Counted from the stretch's first letter, positions 41,756-53,787 are shown. The stretch is 64,000 nt of DNA from Nymphaea colorata (GCF_008831285.2 NC_045149.1:22140535-22204534), one strand, 5' to 3'. Numbers and translations are program-made. The notes: generated by a model not told the origin, from the letters alone.

Positions 41756-44605
41756 CTTCTCTTTTGCTCTTAGTGTGCCTGACTGAGATAATGCGACCAG
41801 TGGGGGCACAACTCCTTCCTGCAACACCAGGCTGGAGTAACTCTGGCTATTAATGCAAAGATGCAACAAGGCGGCAGCTGCAGTCTCTTTACCCCTTTGA
41901 GATCCAAACGCAACAACCTCTGCTAATGCTGGAATCCCACCCTCCTCGCAAATAGTTGATCGGCCTTCTGGGGTCATTGATAGATTTGCCAAAACGACAA
42001 AAGCTTTATCAATCATTCCTGCTTCTGGATCCATCACGAACTCCACGAGCAACTTGACAGCACCTGCCTGGATTATGCTTGCTTTGTTCTCATGAAAGAT
42101 GGATAGATTAAAGAGTGCAGTGGCTGCATCTTTCTTTCCTCTAAGGGTTCCTTTACCAAGAAGTTCAACCAACGGACAGATAGCGCCAGATCTCCCACTC
42201 TTGGCCTTGTATTCCTCCATAACTGAGAGGCTAAACAAAGTTGCAGCAGAGTTTTCTTTGGCTTCAGAATTTCTTGTTTTCAAGATATGAATGAGAGGTT
42301 CAATCACATATGCTTCAGCAATTCTACATTTGTTTTCATCATTTATCGACAAGTCCAGAAGTGCTGTCCCTGCATTTTCCTGTGTCTTTTTATCTTGAGA
42401 ATATAATAGAAAAACTAATGGAGCTATAGCTCCACATTCTGCAATCATTACCTGGCTTTCCATATTATACTTTGCCAAAAGCCGAAGCTCTTCTGCTGCT
42501 GCCGTTTGTGATCCAATTGATTGGCTATGAAGTTTCAATCAATTTTTTAAAATGTTCAACAGTTGTTGAAGCTGAGGCATCCTCACGTCTATAAGATGGA
42601 AGTGAAGATGCATGCTTTCGAGGAACAGTACTATCACCAGCCTGTGCCTGGTTTCCTGAATTATGCACTCGTCCAGGCAACCAAGTGGGGGAAACATGAC
42701 GGAAAGATGTAATTTCTCCAGGGGCCTCATTGCTATCGTACTTGCCTCAAAACCTGGTTGCTTCATTCGAATCTTCTGTACCCACTGCATGACTATACTC
42801 AATGCTAGAAATGGCACTTGACAGTGATCAGTCTGGCTATGGTCACTGGATTGGTCACATGATGAAAGGTTGCTGGGTTTACTTTCTGATACCACCATAC
42901 TTGGAATTCCTCATCGCATGCCATGACTCCCTTTCTTCTCTACGTAAAGGAGTTTCCATTTTGAAACGATAACAGTGCCATCTTTCTGAATTGACATGTT
43001 CCTAACTCTTTGAGAAATTGAACTGTGATCACTCAATACTTCATTGCTGCCAAGTACTGATTGGCTGTATACAGGGCCTCATCAGACCTAACACTCCTAT
43101 CGCGTGGAAGGGCTTTACTATCTCGAGAATCCAAGACTGTTGAAGGAACATTAGGGTATGAATGCTGGTGATCTACTGACATGAAGGAAGGGAGGAAAAG
43201 AACATTGTTCATCTCACACCAATTCAGAATAAGTCCCTTAACTGTGTCATTAGGAATGAGATCACAGTGAGCAAGTGATTGGCGTGTCTTCGGGCAAGTT
43301 CTTAAGCCATAGTCAAGCCACTTCTGAATGAATGCCCTTTCAAATGTTTGTCCGGAGGCCACAATAACTGGATTAATCATCAACTCGATTGATAATGGGC
43401 AGCAAAAATGTGCAGGAACTGCCCTGCCATCATTAAGTCTGGATTTATTCAAACTGATGCAACCAGGAATGTGGCTGACAAGGACAATAATCTGACCAAG
43501 ATAGTGCATGTCTGTTCTTTCTTTTGATAATTCAGCCTTCTCCTTTTCCTTCTCCAAAGCAACACTTTCCCTGAATAACTCCTGGTTAAATGCCAAACCA
43601 CGCAGTTCCACAATTTTCATCAAATTATCTGATCGGGGTCTGAGATTGTCTCTCTGATCTCTCAGAGCTTCGATGAATTCTGATGCTTGTCCCTGTTCCA
43701 TACATTGAAGTTCCTGCATACAGTGCTGACACAATTCGAATTCTATCAGATGCCATTTGTATGCAACCAGTCCTAAAGCTGTAAAAACCAGAAAAAATCA
43801 AAGTTGATAGAAGAGCATATGAAAAAAACAAACATTAATGATAATTCTATAATACCTCAATTGCAGGAGAGAGAAGCAATCTGTTCAGTACACAACAAAT
43901 TCCCACAAAACTTTTTTGAACCTTCATCACCACTGGCTCACTTCTGAAGACCTGGGCAAAAAACTTCCAAGAGCTACTTCATGATTTTGGGGACAAAAGC
44001 TAGCTTATGATGTAGAGAGGTTTCACAAACAAAGATACACTGAGACGTGAAGCTTTTTACATCTTTCTCTAATGAACTCATACAACTAGGCACATGTTTC
44101 TCGAATGCACCATCAGACGTTGCATACTGGAAGCAAGAACTGCAAGCATGCAGATGCTGTAAAGGGAAAAATAACCACCCAGCACCGGATACTGTACAAA
44201 GTTCACGATCTACCACCTCATGCTAAGAAAATGGAACAGTTAAGAAAATGATGGGTCAATTTTAGTTTATGGATGTGCTATGATGCAATCCTTTCACATG
44301 ATCATATGTTTATTCTCCTTTCTTATTAGCCATTCGGATCTCATCTTCATCTTCATTACTGCATTCAAGTATAAAGTTCTATTCTTCTCATGGGTGTGGG
44401 TGTGGTGTTCTACTCGACTCGGACACAGTGTCAGGTAAAGTCAATGGATTCAAGTCTATTTTTGCCCAAATATGGACCCAGTCAACCTTGAATTCAGTTC
44501 TGCCCCCTTTTTTGGGTTAAATAAAAACCAATGGGACTCTTACTCCTCTTCATTTTCACTTTGCAGGCCTGAGAATGCTCCTTTGAGTGCTTTTATAGCA
44601 CATCC

Positions 44606-44676
<71 letters not shown>

Positions 44677-45925
44677 TGTGTGTGTAGTATTTCTATCTTA
44701 TAATTTTTTTTCAAAAAATAACTTCATTCTGTCAGCCAAATGAATGTTTCATTGAATGCAAGTATTTGTAATGTACTTTTTCCTGTTTCCTGAAGAAAAC
44801 AGAGTTGCGAATTGTGGTGCTGTTTTTTCAACCTTTTATTTTCTGCACTGCTCTGACTGTGTTGATTTTCTCATTTTCCATAATGCAAATTATCCTATTG
44901 TTGAATGATGCATTTAAGCTTTTTAATTGGTTTATCTAAGAAAAACTTAGAAAACAAGACAAAGAATGAAGATAAGAGGTTTAACTAGCCTAAAAAAATA
45001 TATGATACCTTCCAATATAATAAGCTGCAAAGCTCCTCCCCGTCCCACCTGTCTCTCTCTCTCTTTTGGAGCCCATCATATTACAAATGACATTCATTGT
45101 TCATGTTACATTTGATGACCAGACAGTAACTGAAAGTTGGTTATTCATGTTGTATTTGATGACCAGACACTAACTGAAAGCTAAGAGTGACAACTCTAAC
45201 GATCTCCTGGGGTAAGAATAGGAATGACGCCCAAATCCAGTTTGCACATGTAACAAGAATTACCCCAGTACCACATCAAATGTTACAAGTCTTGGATACA
45301 ACCATTGAACAAAAAGTAAGGGGTTTAACCAAAGATGTGATATGGGAAAAAACAAACAATGGTAACTACATGAGGTGTTTATGCAGTGAATGGGATTACT
45401 TCGAAGGAATGTACATAAACCGAATGCAGTTGACACAACATTCGAGGCACTTCACTTTTTAAAGGAATAAACAGATGATGGCAATGGCAGCAACTCATCA
45501 GTGATTTTCTCGGCAATGTTAGCATAACACACACAATTTTCTGAAACATATAGTTATTCAAGAAACACTTTCCGTACTGGGAAGCATTATACTAGAAGCA
45601 AGCTCCAGGTTGGCAAGCATAAAGCAAGTGAAATGGGACATACATTTAATATCTTACTCATTTTGGGATTCCAGTTTTCAATGACATCCCTGGCCTCATT
45701 AACCACCAAATCCAATTCCTTAAATTCCACAAGTATCTCCTCTTAGTGTACGTTGAACTCAATGGCCTCATCAAGCATTGGCCTCAAAAGCTTCAGATGT
45801 CAACTATATTTCTGTAGTCTTTCTGAAGTGGATCTAGTTTCATCATGGTCTGTCAGGCAACTAAATGAATATATCTAGAAATACTGTTGGCTAGAGCTTC
45901 ACCAGTCATATTTCCCATCAGACCT
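41756..45925 (-). pseudogene. U-box/ARM-repeat E3 ubiquitin ligase pseudogene (PUB3/PUB4-like)
   Basis: Minus-strand pieces of one gene can be read in order. The N-terminal UND domain is at 45925-45610 (DPLQKDYRNIVDI, then LKLLRPMLDEAIEFNV and KELDLVVNEARDVIENWNP) with in-frame TGA and TAA stops and a frame change. A short exon near 43955-43860 reads SEPVVMKVQKSFVGICCVLN. The U-box lies at about 43420-43190 (FCCPLSIELMINPVIVASGQ, then FIQKWLDYGLRTCPKTRQ). A serine-rich linker follows with frame changes near 43045, 42825, 42745 and 42545. Last come ARM repeats at 42538-41756 (AAAEELRLLAKYNMESQVMI; GALV-type repeats to SQSGTLRAKEK). A donor follows KEK, but the expected closing exon (AQQLLSHFRNQR-like) was not found. 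Intact relatives transfer ubiquitin via E2 binding to the U-box. With at least five frame breaks and two stops this copy should be dead, although the ARM frame alone stays open for 281 codons. Confidence 0.85.
44608..44686. repeat. (CT)n-(GT)n compound microsatellite
   Basis: A run of about 25 CT units is followed directly by about 13 GT units. It lies inside an intron-like part of the U-box pseudogene. It would be a polymorphic marker. Confidence 0.95.
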
Positions 45926-45929
45926 GTTC

Positions 45930-47063
45930 CAAAGAAGCAACATGACAGTAGTCGCTGGACAATATCAGAACAACCTTATGATTGAAGAAACAATGCAAAT
46001 GCATGCAACTAATCATGCACATGCACCACCATGAATGCATGCATGTGTTAAAGCACAACTTCATGCAGATAGTTTCTGAAACAGCTCATTCAAAAGATCT
46101 TAAGATAAAAATTACTATACATGTTTGTGCCACTTGAACAGTCATAGTAGACAGATCACCTGAATCAGATTAAACCCATAGTTTCTTAAAATTAGTAAAA
46201 CAAAAAAAAAACACAATTGAAACTTCTATTGCTTTATGCAGGCTCATTATTACATCACCCTCTTTAGCTTGAAAGCTTTTCTTTTGAGCATAAGAAAGAT
46301 TTGCTGACACCAACTAAATCTTCGAAGTTTAATTTTCAAAAGTGTCGGGCTTATCAAATATCAAACCTTTCAACATTAACAAGATTGACGTTCACGCTTT
46401 TTATCCAGATAATAGATTATATCTTGAATTTAATTTAAGCTAGCAATTTATGAGCAAAATACTGCAGTTCTGCTTTCCAAAACCTTCGTTCCGGGTATAC
46501 GATAGATCTACATCATTTAACAAAATTTTCAAATTTTAATCAACTCTCTCAAACTCATCAAGAACCAGACCCTCCAACACCATCAAGACAACTCAAATGT
46601 TTGCCTGTACTTTTCAAACCACTTCATGGCTAGTCACGCCAATCGACATAAATAATCAGGTAAATATTATTGATCGACTTCTTCATGCACAGCTAGTTAT
46701 AGTTAAGAAGGATAAAAGGATAAGGATTGAGGTAGCTTGACGCAAGGCAAGTAAACCATGAAGGCAAAAACACAAGTAATTAGGAGTCATTGGAGCAATT
46801 TACAATCATCCCCGAAAACATTGCTTAGTCAAATGAATGGACAACGTTTCGCATACACCACAGTGGAAGACATCGATGATTACTGTAAAAAGCCCATCTA
46901 ATCGTTGGCGAGTCCCAAAAATAAGACTAAAAGTCTCGTGTTGTGAAAATGTACAAACCACCAATCCATCTTTCTCATTCATTGTTCAAAACCATCTACA
47001 TAGCATAACTCCCAAAAATATTACTCGTTCTTGATTGTGTTTTTTTTCGGCCCCCATCGTTTT
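45930..47063. other. Intergenic stretch, no gene seen
   Basis: This AT-rich sequence upstream of the U-box pseudogene shows no exon, repeat boundary or RNA signature. Confidence 0.5.
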
Positions 47064-47497
47064 ATGGAGGGCGTTCGCCAGTTCAGTGTCTTCAATGAGT
47101 TCTCCAAGAAAGTGAAAGGAGAAGCCAAGAGGTAACTGTTTTGTCCTTATTCCTCAATACGTATCATTCTTTTTGGATTGGGAAATTAGCTTCTTTTATG
47201 TGTTTTTGTTCTATATGGTCGATGGGGTGTTTTGGGCATTTGTCTATTAGCTTGGTGGAGAATGAAGATTATTGTTTTACAGGACTCCATTTTTATGCTT
47301 GTATGTTTCAACCTCTATTTTGTGCATCTACTTGCTAATCCTTGTTATTTTCATTCGCTTTGATTGCCAGTGGAAGTTGGCACTCGATTGGGCGGCCTAT
47401 GGTTCTTAGCATAACGACGTTTGTCGCCTTTTCTTTTGTTTATTATTCGTCATTTCTGCTCATCATCAATAAGTTTTTATCTAATCGATATTCTTGA
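47064..47497 (+). other. Possible two-exon small membrane peptide, unconfirmed
   Basis: ATG at 47064 opens MEGVRQFSVFNEFSKKVKGE (22 codons plus two bases) up to a GT donor at 47132. A plausible CAG acceptor before 47371 restores phase and adds WHSIGRPMVLSITTFVAFSF and a hydrophobic segment ending in TGA at 47497, for about 64 aa. The basic amphipathic N-terminus and single hydrophobic span are coherent, but I do not recognise the family. The intron is AT-rich and the model rests on splice motifs only. Confidence 0.25.
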
Positions 47498-49243
47498 AGT
47501 TGGTTGCTCTTCCAAAAAGGGAGAAATGGAGCTTCTTGGTCACTACGTGAAACTGATTTTAGTTGGCCATTTAGTTATTTGTATTGAATCAACTTACGAT
47601 TGCAAAATATCAAGTTCAGCTAAGCCATCTATACCAGCAGAATTACTCGGTTAGGCATGTCCATATTATGTTATCTGTTCTGTATTACTGTAGTCTAACT
47701 TGTTTTTAGTTTCCTCATTGTGGCAAAGTGCTGTTGCAGAGCAAGTTGGTGGGTTATGTGCTCTTCTCCATAATCTTTTTATTATTTGAAGAATGCTGTG
47801 ATGCATTCACTTTTTCATGCTTATTCCTGCTAAATTGCTAATGTATTACTCTGTACAAATGCTTGGTTCTCCACCAAACCGCCAGCCGTGTTTTCAATTT
47901 GCTTACCTTTTTGCAAATTTCTTCCAAACAGAAATTCTATTTCCATATCGCTAGAGGAATTGTGCAAGTGGTTTTCCACATAGTGACTGAATATTTTTTT
48001 GTTATTTTTTGGCATGGAAGCGACTTTTGTGGATGAGGCTGGCTTATTACATCACAAGATGATAATGAAGTTGTGAAAATGTTCAATGTCAATACATATA
48101 AAATGAAAACACTCTCGACTCTCATTCATAATCTTCATCATATTCATTCTCATCCTCATCTCCATCTTCTTCTTCATCTTCATCTTCTTGATTTAAAAAA
48201 CCCCTTTTCTCCCAATGGGAATCAGTCATCCACACACAAATCCATGGTTTAATCAATGATTTCAAGGTGAAAATCAATAATTTCCCTCCAAGGCGGCACA
48301 ATCTCTAAGGTAGAAATGAAGAATGGGTGGGTTTTTATAATGGAAACTTAAAAAAAGGGGGTTTGGGCCCCCATTTTTTTGAAATCAGCCTGTATCATAC
48401 GTATCGTACGATACTTGTACGATACACCCCCTATTTACGATACATGAGGTATATTATATCGTATTTTGTAAATGATACGATACGTTGATACAGTCTCGTA
48501 TTGTACGATACGTACAACACTGCCTACGAGAATGAATGACATTCGTCTCAAGTACAACATGCTGCATAATTTTTAACCTTAAAGGGCTTCTTATATTTCT
48601 TCATTTTCCTGTACTAAGGAAATGTAGTTCTGGTTCCTTTCTTGTTGATGTTCACTTTACTGAATCTCTGGAAATTTGGTCACAATGGATTATTTTATGG
48701 AGTTTTATATGGATTTAAATTCTTTGTTGTATGAAGGAAATCATATATTAATAAAAGATTTCTCTAATTCTTAGTTGTGTCCTCTCAAGAAGGGGAATAG
48801 GTGCTTGTAGATATTGGTGTTGTCTAGTATGCCATGATAGTATATCCTGTATCTTGGCAGAATTTTCTTGCTTTAAGATTCAAAATTTCAAACCATTACA
48901 AAAGGTTCTGTTTCTTCCTCTCAAGGAGGATAAGATAAGTGATGCTCATTGTGACTTTCTGGCTGTAGATTCATTGGTTTAGGCGTGGGTGGTGTTTTTC
49001 CAATAAGTTATTTATTTTGTTAGTATTTATATAGGATAAAACTCCATATACCCATTTTCTTTCTTATTTTGTTTGTCTACTTGTTACTTCTATCTTTCGC
49101 AGGTTTACTATTTATTCTCTATATCACAGAATGCAACCTCCTAATATTGCTCATCACAAGCTTCACACTTTTGGCATTCTCAATCATCACCAGTGCTTGC
49201 TTTCTGCCATGTGTTCATGTTGCTATCCTGTTGAAAAACTGGT
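47498..49243. other. Intergenic; CGATAC-rich palindromic patch 48385-48520
   Basis: No gene is recognised. A patch at 48385-48520 is dense in CGATAC/GTATCG words in both orientations, suggesting a foldback element. Upstream (48130-48190) is a (TCATCT)n-like run. A hydrophobic open frame at 49069-49260 (+) runs into the LTR-like block and has no family match. Confidence 0.45.
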
Positions 49244-49412
49244 ATGAGCAATTGAGACGGATCGTCTCGATATTTCCTTTCAAGTTTTGTTTTTGTTTTT
49301 GTGTGTATGTCTCGGTTCAAGACGTTAAAGAACCAAGACAATGTTAACACTATTTAAACTCTTTGTTAAGGGATAAAGCCTAAGCTTTTGGAATGTTAAT
49401 ACATGTTTGAGT
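49244..49412 (+). repeat. LTR-like fragment L0
   Basis: The block TGAGCAATTGAGACGGATCG through 'gttaaagaaccaagacaatgttaacactatttaaact' to 'gaatgttaatacatgtttgagtttgatc' matches the first ~170 bp of the LTR-like blocks at 52919 and 55150. It ends abruptly, so only a piece is present. No target duplication was seen. Confidence 0.65.
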
Positions 49413-49679
49413 TTGATCCATGAATTGGGCCAAGATTGAGCTTCTTGATACAACATTTCTTTTGCTCAAAGGTTCCTTCCGTTGCTATCTTCGTGTGTAT
49501 TCCCTTTTTGTTGTTTTTGCATTTGACTAGTGGAATTGTGATTTCGGTTCTTTGAGTAAAGGCTGGTTATGATCATGGTTGCTCTGACCTCTTCTCTTCC
49601 TTCTAACCAACTTTGAATTGGCTTGCGAAGACAAGAGTAGCAAGGTTCAATTTCAAAAAAGAGAAAAGTAGGACCATGT

Positions 49680-50300
49680 GAGACTGGTCAAGGGTCCATC
49701 CATCTGCCATCACCGTCTATTCGCAATGACGGTCCTTTTAAAAAAAAAAAGTTTAATTTAAAAAGGGTGCATTAGTCCTTTTTTTAATTGTTATAATATT
49801 TTTGAAGGGAGACTACAATTTGAGAAAATATGTCAAAAAGTTTATGGAAGAGTCCTGTTGTTATTCAAAACTTACACTGTAGTTTGTTATTCCTCAGTTG
49901 TTTGTAATTTTGTGTATTCAACCTACCTTATCGTCATCCTACGTATATTAGTCTCTATCATTCTCCTCCCTCATACACCAGAGAGGAAAGTCAGCCACCA
50001 CCCCTGCCTTTGATTGCCGCAGTATGAGAGGAGGACAGTGCTATGGCTTCGTTGCATTCCGCATTGCCGGCAAAAAATGCGGCGCAATCCCGCCACGAAG
50101 CGATAAAGAGCGCCTACCTCTGGTCGAGGTATTCCGGAGCACCAGCGACGGCTCTTCTGTTGGAGGGATGCAGAAGGAGAAGGCTCTCCTTCATGTTGAT
50201 GAAGACATAGACATGCAAAGGACAATAGTAGAAGGTCGTAGTAATCAGTTCCTGATGGCAAAGAATTCGGCAAGAAAGGTTGAACTTTTCTTGGGACATG
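49680..50300 (+). pseudogene. EPSPS fragment: promoter/leader, part exon 1, part exon 2
   Basis: The text 'ggtccatccatctgccatcaccgtc' onwards matches the flank upstream of intact EPSPS (about 34475). From 49970 comes the leader and exon 1 with many substitutions and a disrupted frame. At about 50193 exon 1 jumps directly into the middle of exon 2 ('gttgatgaagacatagacatgcaaagg'), skipping intron 1. Exon 2 stops at 'cttgggacatg', equivalent to LFLGNA. It is a dead fragment. Confidence 0.85.
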
Positions 50301-50640
50301 CCTCATCACCCATGCTATGTATATCCGTCTTTATCCTTCTCCTCTCTCATACACCCGAGAGGAAAGTCAGCCACCACCTTTGTCTTCGGTTATCGCAGTC
50401 TGAGATGATGACAGTGCTATGGCTTCGTTGCATTCGGCATCACCGGCAAAAACGCAGCACAATCCCACCATGTGGTGATAAAGAGCGCCTACCTCTGGTC
50501 CATGTATTCTGTAGTACCTGCGAAGGTTCTTCTGTTGGAGGGATGCATAAGGAGAAGGCCCTCCTTCAAAGGAGGGTTGGCTTTTCAGATCAAGGTTGTT
50601 GCTGCCACGGAGAAAAAGGAGGATGAGCTGGCTGGTCAAA
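50301..50640 (+). pseudogene. EPSPS fragment: leader plus exon 1
   Basis: Directly after the truncated exon 2 the EPSPS leader starts again ('ctcatcacccatgctatgtatatccgtc...acacccgagaggaaagtcagcc'), followed by a degraded exon 1 up to 'gaggatgagctggc'. The equivalent of KEHELV is its last recognisable point, after which retroelement sequence begins. The exon 2/leader junction recurs at 54068. Confidence 0.85.
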
Positions 50641-51335
50641 CCGGCGAGCACCACTTCCTACAGCCATAGTTCACCCTGTGTTTTACGTATCACGACTGAA
50701 GCCGTATCGTTGATTGTTGCCAGAGCAAGAAGAATCCATACCAGATCAGCAGCTTAGGCCCTACCATATATTAAGAAACACATATATAACAAGATAAGGA
50801 TAGGCAATGCTGAGATACTGGTAGAATGGGAAGGTGTCGATAGTAGGACTTCTTGGGAGCTTTACGATAATGTTATCCTCTGGTTTCCAGAAGCACGAGC
50901 TTTGACACAAGCTCGATCTCAAGAGGGTGGATCTGATACGACCCTACATAGCCCTATGGTGAGGCTGCCGAGAGTAGTCGAACCCAACTGTTCACTCCCG
51001 CGACATGTGATATGTGCATTGTGGAGGACAGATGAGCATCAAAGGAGGTTAAGACAGATGAGCATCAAAGGAGGTTAAGGGATGGGCAGATTCAGTTAAA
51101 AGGCAGCATTCAGGAGATTACTAAAACTGTCAGAACACAAAAGAGGACCTAGACCCGGCAGAGACTCAGCCCACTGAGTGTAGTATCCGACCCTAGTTAA
51201 TCAAAGGCAGCCTAGGGCAAGCTAGGCAAGTTCCCAGGCTGAACCCGACCAGGTGAGGCCGTGCTACCATTGGAAGACTGAGTCGCAGCACCCAGACAAG
51301 TCCCCCTTCGGACCAGACAAGTTCTCTAGATTTGT
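50641..51335 (+). mobile_element. Ty3/Gypsy-type pol 3' end with chromodomain, copy C1
   Basis: After the EPSPS exon 1 breakpoint comes 'ttcaccctgtgttttacgtatcacgactgaagcc', then an RPY(R)ILR-like lead and a chromodomain core (AEILVEWEGVDSRTSWELYD) with a stop-laden frame. This is the layout of the integrase C-terminus of plant chromoviruses. The following tail carries two tandem copies of 'agatgagcatcaaaggaggttaag' (about 51030-51079). It is broken and non-coding. Confidence 0.7.
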
Positions 51336-51735
51336 CCCTTAACCTCCTTGATGTTCATCTGTCCTCCACAATGTACATCTCACATGTCGCATGTGTAAAT
51401 AGTTTGGTTTTGCTACTCTCGGCGGTCTCGCCGGCTATCCTCGGCGTAGGGTTAGGTAGGAGCATAAGATCCACCCTCTTGAGATAGAGCATGTCCCAAA
51501 GTTTTTGCTTCAAGAAACCAGATGATAACATTATCGTAAAGCTCTCAAAAGGTCCCACCGTCGACACCCTCTCATTCTACCAGTATCTCATGCCTTGCAT
51601 GTCATTCTCTTGTTACGTATGTGTGTCTTAATATGTGTTAGGGCCTAGGCCACTGATCAGGTATAGACTCTTCTTACTCTGGCAACACCAAATAATATGG
51701 TTTCAGTAGTGATATGAGAAACATGAAGTGAAATA
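51336..51735 (-). mobile_element. Chromodomain segment, inverted copy C2
   Basis: This piece is the reverse complement of the C3 segment at 51885-52310. Both contain 'cgtaacaagagaatgacatgcaa', 'atgagatactggtagaatg', 'aatgttatcat', 'gatctcaagagggtggatcttatgctcctacct' and 'gggacaaatctagagaac'. Together they form a ~400-bp inverted repeat with a ~150-bp spacer that includes an EPSPS exon 1 scrap. Confidence 0.85.
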
Positions 51736-51764
51736 AAGCTATAGAAGGTAGTCTTAGTCGGGAT

Positions 51765-51880
51765 TGATGCAGAAGGAGAAGACCCTCCTTCAAAGGAGGT
51801 TTGTCTTTCCAGATCAAGTTCATCGTTGCCACAAAGAAAAATGAGGATGAGTGGTTGGGCATAACGGTTATAACTACCTC
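51765..51880 (+). pseudogene. EPSPS exon 1 scrap
   Basis: The text 'gatgcagaaggagaagaccctccttcaaaggaggtttgtctttccagatcaag' and 'gaggatgag' correspond to EPSPS exon 1 around [16 protein letters not shown]. It lies in the spacer of the chromodomain inverted repeat and leads into copy C3 at the same breakpoint as in the other units. Confidence 0.8.
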
Positions 51881-51884
51881 CAAC

Positions 51885-52310
51885 AGCCTTAGTCCACCCC
51901 GTGTTTCACGTATCACGACTAAATTATCATTATTTGTTGTAGCCAGAGCAAGAATAGTCTATATCTGATCAACTGCTTAGGCCCTACCGCATATTAAGAC
52001 ACAGATACGTAACAAGAGAATGACATGCAAGACATGAGATACTGGTAGAATGGGAGGGTGTCGATGGTGAGACCTCTTGGGAGCTTTACAATAATGTTAT
52101 CATTCGGTTTCTAGAAGCACAGGCTTTGGGACATGCTCGATCTCAAGAGGGTGGATCTTATGCTCCTACCTAGCCCTATGCCGAGGAAAGTAGGAGAGGC
52201 CACCGAGAGTAATGGAACCCAACTATTTACACCTGCGACATGTGAGATGTAGATTGTGGAGGACAGAAGAGCATCAAAGGAGATTAAGGGATAAATCTGG
52301 AGAACTTTGT
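51885..52310 (+). mobile_element. Chromodomain segment, copy C3
   Basis: This is the direct-orientation arm of the inverted repeat. A degraded chromodomain core (EILVEWEGVDGETSWELYNN) is readable in part. It is followed by 'gcgacatgtgagatgt' and 'agcatcaaaggagattaaggg'. Beyond 52310 the sequence (to about 52510) is unassigned. Confidence 0.75.
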
Positions 52311-52509
52311 CTCTAAATCTCTCTCAGTGGTGGCAAAGCTGAAACCAGCAACGAATAAACTATTCTCATATTTCCCCACTTCAGTAGTCCGATTTGAAGG
52401 AGGTGACCAAGGTCTCCTCCTTGGAGGATCGGCGGTGAGAATGATAAGCTGATCGAAGAGACCTCCTCATTGGAAAGTATCTCCTCCTGACAAATCAAAC
52501 AAACAAACC

Positions 52510-52918
52510 AAATCAAACTTTGGGACATGTTACATCTCAGGAGGATGAATCTCATATGGTCTTACCTAGCCCTACACCGAGGACAGCCGGCGAGGATGTT
52601 GGGAGTAGCCAAGCCCAACTATTTACACATGCGACATGTGAGATGTGCATTATGGAGGACAGAGGAGTATCAAAGGAGGTTAAGAGACAGGTGGATTCAG
52701 TTAAAGGACGGCATTCAGGAGTACTCAAACGACCTAGACCCGGCAGAAACTGAGCCCACCGAGTGAAGTGTCTGACCCAAGTTAATCAAGGCAACATAGG
52801 CAAGTTCCCAGGTTGAACCCGACCGGGTGAGGCCGCGCTACCATTGGAAGACCGAGTCTGGGCGTCACCCAGACAAGTCCCCCTCAAACTCACAAATTCT
52901 GAGACGTTTGAGCAACTG
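52510..52918 (+). mobile_element. Retroelement tail (pol/3' untranslated), copy C5
   Basis: The segment begins inside the post-chromodomain region ('gggacatgttacatctcaggagg') and continues through RRLRDRWIQLKDGIQEYSND (one open frame, 52527-52766). It ends with 'ccattggaagaccgagtctgggcgtcacccagacaagtcc', immediately before the LTR-like block L1. The same order occurs at 54770-55149. Confidence 0.65.
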
Positions 52919-53787
52919 AGACGGATCGTCTCGGTATTTCCTTTCATGTTTTGTTTTTGCTTTTGTTTGTCCGTCTCGGTTCAGGGCGTTAAAGAACCGA
53001 GACAATGTTAAGACTATTTAAACTTTTTGTTAAGGGGAAAACTCTATGCTTTTGGAATGTTAAAACAAGTTTGAGTTTGATCTCTCCTGCCTCCATCTCT
53101 CTCTTCTTTGAATACCGGTTGCGCCGAAATTTCTCTTGGTGAACCAGTGGCTTCCTTTTGTTCTACTTCTTCTTCTTCATCTAGATCTCTCCTCTCCATA
53201 GCCGATTGGATTAACGATTGAAGAAGACGACAAGTGGCAACCAGCAATCCCTTGCGACCATTCAACCCTTGCAAATCCCCGACCAGCACACACGAGTCTC
53301 TTCACGGTGCAATCTCCCTCCATTCCAAGGGTGATTAGAGGTCGGAGGTGATACCTTGAAAGATTGTGAAGGAAGAAGAAGCCTGTGGTTCTGGCGGACT
53401 CCTACCTCACGACGACAACTACTGAGAGTTTTAGAATCAAGACAAGTAACCTGTATCTCCACTGTTCTTCTCTTTTCTAAGATTGATTTTATTACATCTA
53501 GTCGACTACAACCTGGCATGCATATTTCCCTTGTCCCATCATGGAACGGGAGTTGTAGATTCGACGATTGAGACTACGATCTTGGTGGAGCTACTCTGCA
53601 GAAAGCCATAGTTGAATCGAAGACCGCAGCCAGCCATTCAGCTGATGGTTTTCCTCAGATCTTCTCGGCTGGATAGCGAGATAAGTCCCTCACCTTGCGC
53701 ACCATTCGATTCTCATTTTAACTTTGCTTTGGTGTCGAGACTTTGGAGATCCTAGGCGACCGGCCAACTATGAGAACAATTCTTACA
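52919..53787 (+). mobile_element. LTR-like block L1 (869 bp)
   Basis: The block starts TGAGCAACTGAGACGG and ends TTCTTACA, so it has TG...CA termini. It follows the retroelement pol tail, as a 3' LTR would. A partial copy is at 55150-55855 and a short one at 49244. At 53788 the sequence switches to EPSPS intron 1 ('gttggattcattattgaagctaatagg'), so the block's end is an insertion junction. The interior has a CT-rich leader-like zone and 'ctatttaaac', a possible TATA region. Confidence 0.65.

Noticed and set aside
50024-50669. Plus-strand frames in the EPSPS fragments as additional functional EPSPS genes
   Set aside because: They are in the wrong frame relative to EPSPS, lack exons 3-8 and the catalytic motifs, and contain stops in the true frame.
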